Below, in pieces: positions 23,385-32,288 of a DNA stretch of 64,000 nt (positions are counted from its first letter, which is position 1; every line of letters begins with the position of its first letter). Position numbers and translations under genes: made by a program. Under the pieces are notes generated by a model. It saw only the letters and a list, made by a program, of their open reading frames with translations. It made no database searches and had not been told where the DNA came from. The stretch is from Syncephalis plumigaleata (Eukaryota; Zoopagomycota; Zoopagomycetes; Zoopagales; Piptocephalidaceae): positions 682,001-746,000 of the forward strand of contig JAIXMF010000004.1 in NCBI GenBank assembly GCA_025201365.1. Direction: 5' to 3'.

Positions 23385-24950
23385 TTTATCCTTTAACTTT
23401 TGCGGTTTATTAATAAACAGATTAACACAATTGTTAACACCATTATCACCATAGAAATGTCAATTGATATAGCATGATAATAATAACAATTTAGTATTCA
23501 GTAATGGATCATTTATTGATAGCGATAACTATCATCATCAATTCTATAAGGTAGATGATACAAGTGTACTAGTATAGTTGGATATTGCCATGCCATGTAC
23601 TTACAAGTAGTAATAAACTAATATAATAGATAAACTATGATGATAATGCTTACGGTTAAGTGCATATGAGTAGCAACAAGTGAACAAATAGAATACACGA
23701 TAAACAATATAATAAACAAGCAGTAACTAGTAGAATGACTGACTTGTCACGAACGAGCAAGGAATGAGCGAGGAAGGGTGCATGAACACGTATGTCAGTT
23801 TATTTGAAGAAGCAGTGTATGCTTGTGGGTGGTAAATAGAGTATGAAGATGGCATTAAAGCAAATAAAAATACAAATAAAAGCATGACATAGTGGTGGCA
23901 TACAAACAGATGACGGAAAAGAGTGGTAAAAGTAAAAGGTACATATTACAACGAGAGCAGTAAACGCTTAAGCATTGATAAATAAGCAGGACAGCGATAG
24001 AAAACAAATGACTAGAACGAACAATAAACAAGGCTTATTGGTATAGTAATAATAATAACGACAAGTGAGCATGTAGATAGGTTAGAGGAAGAGGAAAACA
24101 AAGAGATAAATAAAAGTCATAGAGATAGTATGACAGAATAGCTGCTATTGGGAAGGTGTATGCTAAAGTGAAAGAGGAAGTAAGTGGAATGTGAATGACA
24201 CGAAGAAGACGCGTATTACTGAGAAGGTAAATAGGTAAATAAAAGAAAGAGGAATAACTAGCATATAGTCAAGAGGAAGTAGACGCGTGTGTTGTTAAAG
24301 AGAGAGAAAAGGGAAAGAAAAGAAAAGAAACAAATAGAATGCAGTTGACACAAAGAAGTGTGTTACTGAATGACAAGGGAAAAGAAGTTAGCACGAAGAA
24401 GACAGCATTGATAGAGAGAGGAAATAATGTTTTTATTGACTAATAAAGAAAATTAAGGATTTATACATCAGTCGATAATGAGGAATGGAAATATATTATC
24501 ATTGGTAACGAAGTAAAGGAGGAGGAAAGAATGTAGGTAATGAAGTAAAGGGGAAAGGGGAAAGAGAAGCAGCAATGAAATGAATACTTGGAGTGGATTG
24601 ATAGACCATTAATCAAGTGTTAACAAATAGATAAGGAGAAGTTGTTAATGGAAGCATTAATAAGTGCTAATTCATCTATTAACATCCATTACAAAATTCT
24701 GTTCATTTATTAATAACGAATATATTTAATAAAGTGTTAACAAGTTCATTAGTACTTATTAATGCTTACCGATTGCTGTGTTCTAAGCGGCGTTATACCA
24801 TTGCTACAATGACACTAGATGATACGAGTCTTACTGTGTTGCGCTGTAAATGATACTACTTACCATAATAGATTCACCCTTCCTGTATGTGTCTGCACGA
24901 GCGTTTCACCCCTACGTCATCAGATCCGCGCAGTTAGTACTACCAACGTG
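23385..24950. other. Non-coding left arm of the Fanzor transposon
   Basis: No ORF. The plus strand is strongly purine-biased (AAAGAGAGGAAATAA-like modules) with degenerate repeats of about 60-100 bp built on GACACGAAGAAG and GACGCGT motifs at 24195, 24290, 24350 and 24395. An imperfect hairpin lies at 24652-24767. The stretch at about 23655-24420 is repeated in inverted orientation at about 47950-48680. It may hold transposase-binding or promoter functions, or be satellite-like filler. Confidence 0.6.
24652..24767. repeat. 20-bp inverted repeat (one mismatch) enclosing 76 bp, inside the Fanzor transposon
   Basis: The arm at 24652-24671 (AAGCATTAATAAGTGCTAAT) and the arm at 24748-24767 are reverse complements except for one base. 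The pairing continues imperfectly inward around TTAACA motifs. It lies 300 bp upstream of the Fanzor start. Confidence 0.75.
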
Positions 24951-24955
24951 CCATG

Positions 24956-24964
24956 TATATAAAG
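24956..24964 (+). promoter_or_regulatory. Candidate TATA box of the Fanzor gene
   Basis: TATATAAAG lies 105 bp upstream of the ATG at 25069, a good match to a TATA element at a plausible distance. The intervening A+T-rich leader has no upstream ATG of note before the start codon, apart from one in-frame-closed ORF at 24953. Confidence 0.5.
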
Positions 24965-25068
24965 AAGCGTCTATACTACAATAAAATAAAAGATCAATTA
25001 ACCCTTCATATTGTAACTGTGCTCGTTTTACCGTATTACTATTACATTGAATACTATCCATTTCTTCC

Positions 25069-28000
25069 ATGGCGTCACAGCCAGGTACTAATGGCTCGTC
25101 TACTTCTGCCGATAGTGAACGAGTTCTGGCTGTGAAGTCCTCGCTCTCTGGCATTGGTTGGAAGAAGCATCACAATGAGTTGCGCGATTTTGTAAACATC
25201 GTACATACTACGACCTTCCATGCCTATTCGCTCCTAAAGTACATTTTTCTTGAACAGCAGCATAATCGGCACTTTGACATGGAGAGGTATATCCGTGTAG
25301 ACTTTTTCAAAGAAGTATGGCTCTCCTTAATCAAGCCCAAAAAAGCACACGAGCCCCAAGAGAGAACAGATCGATATCGCGCGTTCCTCGACGACCATGT
25401 TAGAGCTTACCTTGTCCATACTGGCTATAAAAAGCCAGAGTTGGCCTATGCTCAGCAATCAGCAACCTATGAGGCAAGGAAGATGTACGTCGCTTACACC
25501 AACAACGTCCGATTGCGTTTTGGTGATCATCTTCGACGCGCTATTAACGAGCATTTCAAGGTTAAGAAGAAGTTAAAGGATATGAGGGATGGATTGCCCA
25601 AGGATGTAACCGCTGATGTGATTCGCAAGAAAACCAGTGCTATCACTGAGCCAGCAAAAAAGTTCAAGCTAGCAATGGTACAGCGAGACGGGCCTAAAAG
25701 GTTGGCTGGTGAGGGTCGCATGTTTGCTGGAGCATTCAACAAATTTAAAGGTGTTTTAAATGCTTACGGTAAAGATTACAAATTTGGTACAAACGGCATT
25801 TACTACGACTGTAAACAACACCCGGTGAAGCACTTTAAGGCGTTCCTTGAACTTGCGCGTCTGTTTAAGAAGCTCGACTTGAAGCCTTTCAACTGCTTTC
25901 CCTTGCGCCGATCCTTCTCGCCGTGCTACGTTCATATCGACACAGTTATTCTTTGCCACAACATATTAGGACGCAGTTATGATGATAAGAAGACTGAGCA
26001 GCAGAAGGAATTGGAGAAGAAGTGGACTGATGAAGAGAGGAAGGAAGCCCTTAAGAAGAAAAAGAAGAAACATTGGGGAGAAATCGTGGAGCTCAATCGA
26101 AGGGTATTCAGAGATCAAAAGGATGGTGAGCTCGAGTTTTCTGGCTCGATTGAGACCGATGGCGTTGGTGTCACGGTCCTCAAAAAGGGCATCGAGAAGG
26201 TCACCGAGGAAGGGGGAGCGAAATCAGCAAAGGATCCCTTCCCGTATATCAGTAAATTAAAAGCTGATGATCACAAGGCAATCGACGGCAAATGCGTGGC
26301 GGTGGACCCGGGAAGAAGGAACTTACTGTTTTGTGTACACGAAAACTCGACGGTGGAAAATAAGCGCAAATATCGGTACACGAAACTACATCAGGACAAG
26401 ATGCGGAGGACGAAGAAATACCGCAAGATTCGCGATGACTGCAAGGAGGGGAATTTGGCGGTGCAGCAGGCCGAGGTGGCTCTCTCAGGAACCAAGGGCA
26501 ACACTTTATCTCTACAGGAATATAAGGAATATCTGGGACGCCGATCACAGCACTCGGAGGTCCTTACTAGCTTTTACAAAGATACTCTCACCCTCCCCTC
26601 CGACCATTCTGCCCGACATCCTCTCTTCAGGAAGTTGAAATTGTCAGCCTACATCAGCAAGCAGCAAAGTGATCAAAAGCTGATTGATGACTTAAGAGGG
26701 AAGTTCGGTGGGGATGCAGCATTTGTGATGGGGAACTGGTCCGCTCCTCACACCAAATACCACGAGCCCATACGTGGTATTGGCTTTAGAAGGCTTTTGA
26801 AACGACACGGGTTTAAAGTCTTTCTAATCGACGAGCATAAGACCAGCAAGTGCTGCCCAGCCTGCAACAATCCCACCCTCGAGAAATTCAAGAAGGTCGC
26901 GAATCCTCGACTCAAGAAACGCAAAGACAGCCATAGAATTATCTGTCATGGTCTTTTAAGGTAAGTACAATTTATTACACTTTGCTATTTACAGTGGGGG
27001 AAAAAATTGTTCACGTGTTATATACTTTTTTACTTTCCCAATCACTACACAATTAATAAACAACATATCACTTTGTACTTTTACATGTTAATAAAGCTAT
27101 TAATTCTCTTTCTAATGATATAAAATATGTGCATACTTTATTATAGATTTCTTGAGATATTAGTGTTGAAAGTCACGTGGTGCACGTGAACAATTTTTTC
27201 CATTACTAATAAAATTAACATTTCTTACCAATAATCAATTTTTATTCAATTTAAATGTAATAAAATGTTTATATATGAGTAAATACGAGCTGTCGTGCAT
27301 CGTACGAGCAATAAATAATTATAAATCAAGTTGATGTGGTTGAGCAATATGGCTATAATTGCTCATTTTAATGTATAGTAAAAATGTTACTACAGTATGC
27401 TTTATTCACTTCCAAATGTTGTGCAAATGCTTATTAAAGCGCTTTTAAGCAATGGTAGCCTCCCTAGAACCACTGCGGGCAAGTTAGCTATGGTTAAAGA
27501 TATGATTACATTGAACAATCACGCATGCAGCTGCTGGAATAGCGTTCATGTTACTACAATTTCGCTTATTACTCAGTGTACATTCGACCGATCCTACTTA
27601 AATTGCAGGTTATGATAAAGCACGTCTTCACGCAGATAATGATATAAAATAATGCTATGTCGATGGGAAAAGCGTCTAGTTATCATCCTACAAAGATGAT
27701 GTCACATTAATGTCACTGAATAGCGTAAATTTTAATTTTAATTTTTTGTAATAAATTTATTAATTAATGCCAAAAATAATAGTAAAAAATAGCGCAGAGC
27801 ACGTCTTCACGCAGATAATAAACAATAACAATAGCAGTTAATAAAGTGTTAAAGAATTTATTAAAAGATTTAATAAGAATTAATTTACGCTATTCAGTGA
27901 CATTAATGTGACATCATCTTTGTAGGATGATAACTAGACGCTTTTCCCATCGACATAGCATTATTTTATATCATTATCTGCGTGAAGACGTGCTTTATCA

Positions 28001-29086
28001 TAACCTGCAATTTAAGTAGGATCGGTCGAATGTACACTGAGTAATAAGCGAAATTGTAGTAACATGAACGCTATTCCAGCAGCTGCATGCGTGATTGTTC
28101 AATGTAATCATATCTTTAACCATAGCTAACTTGCCCGCAGTGGTTCTAGGGAGGCTACCATTGCTTAAAAGCGCTTTAATAAGCATTTGCACAACATTTG
28201 GAAGTGAATAAAGCATACTGTAGTAACATTTTTACTATACATTAAAATGAGCAATTATAGCCATATTGCTCAACCACATCAACTTGATTTATAATTATTT
28301 ATTGCTCGTACGATGCACGACAGCTCGTATTTACTCATATATAAACATTTTATTACATTTAAATTGAATAAAAATTGATTATTGGTAAGAAATGTTAATT
28401 TTATTAGTAATGGAAAAAATTGTTCACGTGCACCACGTGACTTTCAACACTAATATCTCAAGAAATCTATAATAAAGTATGCACATATTTTATATCATTA
28501 GAAAGAGAATTAATAGCTTTATTAACATGTAAAAGTACAAAGTGATATGTTGTTTATTAATTGTGTAGTGATTGGGAAAGTAAAAAAGTATATAACACGT
28601 GAACAATTTTTTCCCCCACTGTATCATGATATATTAATTAATTATTTTATTAGATGCACACATCAAACTTGTAATAAAGCCATGAAAGATATAAAGGCTA
28701 AGAAGGAGCAAGAGGATCTGATGGACGTGGATGACGAGGAGGAGCAAGAGGATAGGATGGACGTAGATGACGAGGAGGAGCAAGAGGATCTGATGGAAGT
28801 GGATGACGAGGAGGAGCAAGAGGATAGGATGGACGTGGATGACAAGAAGCGCAAGAAGTATAAGGAGGATCCGGAATTTAACAGATACGATCATCGTTTA
28901 TGGAATCGGGATATGGCTGCATGTCTGAACTTCATTCAGATTATTCGCAGTGTTCGTAAGGACAAGGGTGTTCCAACACAATTCCATCGAGGTGCCGTTC
29001 CTCCTCCTGAGCCTAGTACGTCCGCAAAAAATTCACTAAATGAAGATCAAGACCAAGCGGGATCCAAACAACAAATTACAAATTAA
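25069..29086 (+). CDS. Fanzor: eukaryotic TnpB-like RNA-guided DNA nuclease
   Basis: Exon 1 (25069-26960) and exon 2 (28654-29086) join in phase to 774 residues. The 1693-bp GT-AG intron (26961-28653) contains an inserted palindromic element. The RuvC-like core is visible: RuvC-I CVAVDPGRRNLLF with Asp413; GNWSAPH around residues 557-563, where TnpB has its RuvC-II glutamate; then FLIDEHKTSKCCPAC with Glu589 followed by the first zinc-binding pair. The junction completes HGLLRCTHQTC, giving the second Cys pair (632, 637), and RuvC-III is LWNRDMAACLNF with Asp717. The family is known to use a non-coding guide RNA encoded at the element's right side. N-terminal 400 residues are the basic, helical DNA/RNA-binding half. 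Between zinc finger and RuvC-III sits an unusual acidic tandem repeat (about residues 649-694). The frame looks intact and all catalytic acids are present. Confidence 0.9.
26992..28621. mobile_element. Foldback (giant palindrome) element nested in the Fanzor intron
   Basis: The ends are CAGTGGGGGAAAAAATTG and its reverse complement, flanked by TA on each side (26990-26991 and 28622-28623). The two arms, 26992-27732 and 27882-28621, are about 740 bp each and appear identical where compared, with a 149-bp spacer. Both arms contain the same 72-codon ORF (27397-27615 plus, 27998-28216 minus), which I do not recognise and which is probably not a gene. Inside each arm, about 185 bp from the end, an inverted copy of the terminal motif occurs (CACGTGAACAATTTTTTCC near 27186-27204), so the terminal sequence appears four times. 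A 22-bp motif, GCACGTCTTCACGCAGATAA, from the arms recurs once in the spacer. TA target and CAGTG ends suggest a non-autonomous Tc1/mariner-type element. Confidence 0.88.
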
Positions 29087-29202
29087 CCAGGTTGTATCGT
29101 CAACCGCCACACTGTCGCCCAAACGACAATGGCACCCAAAATACGGAGTAGTAATACTTGTAAGTGTTAACTATCATTTATTCGTAAAAACAGAAGGCTA
29201 AC
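29087..29202 (+). ncRNA. Candidate guide (omega-type) RNA region between Fanzor stop and right end
   Basis: The 116 bp between the stop codon and the right terminal repeat begins with two consecutive small hairpins: GGTTG-TATCGT-CAACC, starting about 29090, and GTCG-CCCAAA-CGAC, at about 29114-29127. In known Fanzor and TnpB elements the guide RNA scaffold overlaps or follows the 3' end of the nuclease gene and runs to the element edge. The assignment here is positional inference only; no conserved motif was recognised. Confidence 0.35.
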
Positions 29203-29228
29203 TGCGCAAATTGGATGGAAAAAGCCTG
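29203..29228 (-). repeat. Right terminal inverted repeat of the Fanzor transposon
   Basis: The reverse complement begins CAGGC and carries the same 20-bp core as the left end. It is followed by TA at 29229-29230. Confidence 0.9.
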
Positions 29229-29321
29229 TATGTTAAATATATAAAGTAATAGTTTATTGTAACTTATGATATATATATATATTCGTAGATTTTAATTATA
29301 TATTAAACCATGTAGCGGTAA

Positions 29322-30368
29322 TCAACGCTTATTATTACGAGATGGTTGACGCTAATAATGATAATTACAATTACATACATCGTAGTTAGTCAGTTATAAA
29401 CTAGACAAGTGATTATTTGTAAATGATTACCTGTTGATTACGAAGTTTCTCATTCTTGTTACGTAGACGATTGGCACGGTTCTCACTTTTACCACCACCA
29501 CCTACGGTAAGTTCAACGCTAATCTTACGTCCTTTTAACTTTGATTCATGTAAACCTAGTGCTACCTAGAATACGAGTATAACAATGTATTAGCAATACT
29601 GATGAGTACATATATATATGTATATATATATGCGTGTCATTACCTTGAGACTATTGGCATTATCAAATTCTACAAATCCGCATCCTCGTGGTGCATTAGT
29701 ACCCTTCTCGGTGAGTAGACGAATGTCAGCAATGCCTCCTATCAATGTAATACCGATTAGCTTATTGTTGACTAGTAGATGAAAGGGAGACACGATCAAC
29801 TTACCAGCCGATTCAAAATGCTGTTTAATCTCGTCTTTAGTAGTGGAATGCGCTAGTCGACCTATTTCATCAGTTTGGTTAATAAAGATCCATCCTATCC
29901 AACTAGGATTGACTTGCCTACAAATACAATGTATCGTCGTTTCTTATCACTATCATTATTACTGCTATTATTATTTGATTTAGTAGCAGTGGCAGCAGCA
30001 GCAGTAGCAGTAGTAGGAGTAGCGATAGGTGTCGCTATTTTGACGGCTGTACTTGCTACTGCGCCCTCCTTATTCTTGACTTTTGACTTGGACTTGGCTG
30101 TCCCTTTTGCTCGCTTATTGTTATCACGACTAGTATCTGTATTCGCTGCGCCATCCAGTTTAAATATATCACCACTATCGGCTACCAGTTGTTTAAGATC
30201 AGGTGCAACCACTTCATCTTCATCAAGTGTAGTGGACACCGGTTCACCCAGGTCATTACGACTCTTCTTACGACCATCACCCTTCCTGAAGGCTTCCGCC
30301 TTGCGTTGACGCTTCGTTTGTCGTTTCTCCTGACCACTATTCGTTGTAATTGCAGCTTCAGTTGACAT
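29322..30368 (-). CDS. RRM-containing nucleolar protein, Nop6-like
   Basis: Exon 1 starts at ATG 30368 (MSTEAAITTNSGQEKRQTKR). It encodes a long lysine-rich and Ala/Thr-rich low-complexity N-terminus with acidic patches (DEDEVVAPDLKQL), then KKRRYIVFVG, the RNP2 motif of a single RRM. Later exons give a helix (DEIKQHFESA), GGIADIRLLTEKGTN and RNP1 PRGCGFVEFDNANSLKVAL, then LHESKLKGRKISVEL and a basic tail NRANRLRNKNEKLRNQQ. The final exon, after an acceptor near 29346, adds RQPSRNNKR and TGA at 29322-29324; without that splice the frame would stop at 29413. This layout matches small fungal ribosome-biogenesis RRM proteins such as Nop6, but the orthology is a guess. Its 3' end lies next to the Fanzor transposon. 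Confidence 0.75.
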
Positions 30369-30454
30369 GATAATATGAAAAATAAAAATAAAAAATAAAA
30401 AAGAATTAATCAAATTTACAATTTGCAATCAAGCCCATTTATTAACATTTGTTA

Positions 30455-31555
30455 TTATAATGTTATCGAGTCATTTGTATCATCTAGCTCTTCCATGAAA
30501 TCTATCGTGTTACTGGGTGTACGACAAGCACAAGGAGCAGGATATACTTTACGTAATAGTTCTCGTGGTAGATATTGCTGGCTGAGCATCTCCATACCCA
30601 CCTGATCCTTGAGCATATTCTGTCTGATATCATGCATTAGTCCCCCGAGGATGCCGACTAAACAAGACAACTCACCGTTTGAATAAAAGTTGAATATCAG
30701 CCGTGTCTATCGTGGAACGATTGGCATGCTGTGCCAATGCTTTCAAATCATTAGCTACTTGTTCAAAATACTGCTCTGACCTGTATTAACAATATAGATC
30801 ATTAGTGATAATAGTAACACTAATTCATATGCTACATCACTTACACTGATCTAATCTCCTCCAATGCTTCCGGATCTGGTCTCGCTCCCGATAAACCCAT
30901 GACTAAATCTTTCAATAATACCTGGGATAATCCCGCCTTGTTACTCGCTCTACTACCTAATAAATAGTAATATATATATATATATATATCAATTGACGTA
31001 ATTAGCCTATGATCATTAATATTTGCGAGAAATATACTACATACTCGATGTGTCAGTATTATTATTACTATCGGCATCAGCATCAGCATCATCCAAACAA
31101 GCTTTCCCTCTCTTCTTTATTGCTGCTTTACGCCGTTGCGTTGATGGTAATGATTCTACCATTTCATCTTGTGAATGTAGCGTAGATTCCACTGCTTTCT
31201 GCTTTAACCGACCAGTGGATTGTGATTTCTATCCTTTCATGACTTGATGAATATCCGTGTATGATGCTATAATCCTTACTCAACCTACCTTGAGCTTTGT
31301 TGTTGTTGTTGTTGTTGTCTCGGTCTTACTGCTTGATGTCGCCGTCTTCTTACGCGCTCTTTTATTTGGTGTTGTCACCACTACTCGTGAAGTTTTTTGC
31401 GCTCTTTTCCTCACCGGACTCGATACTGACTCGAGCGCTACTTTTACCGCTTCATTATTACTGTTATTATCACTGGCAGTGGCTAGTTTGGTACGGCGTG
31501 GACGTAGCGAGTATGTTTGCCGATTGTCAGCTTTATTGGTTCGAGACTGACTCAT
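30455..31555 (-). CDS. CENPT: Inner kinetochore histone-fold protein CENP-T (Cnn1)
   Basis: It starts at ATG 31555 ([20 protein letters not shown]). The long disordered basic/Ser-Thr N-terminus is followed by [16 protein letters not shown] and a C-terminal histone fold spread over several small exons: [55 protein letters not shown], then [10 protein letters not shown] and an acidic end. The order and sequence (F-x-Q..DL..A.HA.R.TI...D..LL.RRQ...LP.E) are diagnostic for CENP-T. CENP-T pairs with CENP-W at centromeric chromatin, and its N-terminus recruits the Ndc80 complex. The junction between the histone-fold exons is consistent with an intron at about 30612-30674. The N-terminal Ndc80-binding helix was not pinpointed. 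Confidence 0.85.
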
Positions 31556-31666
31556 ATTGAGGTAAGGAAGAGAAAAGAAATGGCAAGTTGCGTGTATCTC
31601 CTTCAAAAATCACAACAGCAATATTCATTCTCTCTACACACTTTGACTTGCTATTCTTCATTTACT

Positions 31667-32155
31667 ATGGTAAGTTTAACGGTAGAATTAGTTCTTCTAA
31701 CAACAAATACTAATACTATTCGACGCAGGACCGTGTTAATATCAATAGTCAGATTGAACATTGTACGTATGCTGTGCAATAACAATATCGATAGAATCTA
31801 ACACTAATCTATTTTCATAGTACAATCAAAGCACGTTGGTACCGGACATGCCGATACAAACAAATAGTACGTAAAATATCGATCCATCTATGATGATATG
31901 ACTACGCGACTAACGAGTATTATCAGCGAGTGGTTGACCAACCAACATCGTGATACGTACGCGTCATTATTGGGTCATTTCAATCTAACGACCTATATTG
32001 CCGTGGCCGAAGGAGAAAGCACGGCTAGAGTGCGTTCACGCCTATTGCAAGTAAGCGATGACTAGTTGCTTCTTATTGTTTACACGATAACACTAAATGA
32101 TATCTACTAGAAAATGCTACAGCCGTGCGGTCCACCGGTGCCACGCGATGACTAG
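31667..32155 (+). CDS. SF3B5: Splicing factor 3B subunit 5 (SF3b10)
   Basis: Five exons (31667-31669, 31729-31762, 31821-31866, 31927-32050, 32111-32155) give 83 residues, against 86 in human. The first coding exon contributes only the ATG, immediately followed by GTAAGT. The protein reads MDRVNINSQIEH, LQSKHVGTGHADTNK, YEWLTNQHRDTYASLLGHF, ARVRSRLLQKMLQPCGPP, matching SF3B5 closely. SF3B5 is a small helical component of the U2 snRNP SF3b complex, contacting SF3B1 and SF3B3. The upstream gene is divergent CENP-T, whose start lies 111 bp away, so the two share a very short promoter interval. Confidence 0.96.
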
Positions 32156-32288
32156 AAGCACGATTGATGTGTTTCTACGCTTCGCGATTATTTAGTAATA
32201 ACAATAAACGTAAACGTACTTTCGGAATATGCTTTAAACTGCAGCTGCCACTTCTTTCCCTATAATAATTTGTACCTTTCACTACTCG

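Larger units (their letters stand above)
23359..29228 (+). mobile_element. TA-flanked inverted-repeat DNA transposon carrying a Fanzor nuclease (Tc1/mariner-like ends, no transposase seen)
   Basis: A 26-bp left end at 23359-23384 and a 26-bp right end at 29203-29228 are inverted copies with 24 of 26 positions identical. Both begin CAG and share the core TTTTCCATCCAATTTGCGCA. Each end is flanked by TA (23357-23358 and 29229-29230), the target duplication expected of Tc1/mariner-superfamily elements. The 5870-bp unit contains the two-exon Fanzor gene and, nested in its intron, a separate 1630-bp palindromic element, so the original length was about 4.24 kb. No transposase ORF is present. Fanzor genes are known as passengers of several eukaryotic transposon types, including mariner-like ones. 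The left 1.6 kb is non-coding and purine-rich, and parts of it recur at about 47950-48680 (inverted) and 53317-53379. The right end stops 94 bp from the 3' end of a host RRM gene. Confidence 0.85.

Noticed and set aside
27397-27615. 72-codon ORF present in both arms of the palindromic element
   Set aside because: It is identical only because the arms are identical; no recognisable transposase motif, no DDE triad, and the frame is short for any known family.
28547-28653. Using the ATG-like start at 28547 for the second Fanzor ORF as an independent gene
   Set aside because: The upstream part lies in the palindrome end and intron; splicing at 28653 into exon 1 gives a complete zinc finger and RuvC-III.
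30369-30428. Upstream in-frame start for the RRM gene (hydrophobic leader)
   Set aside because: It would add a signal-like peptide to a nuclear RNA-binding protein; the ATG at 30368 begins a normal polar N-terminus.
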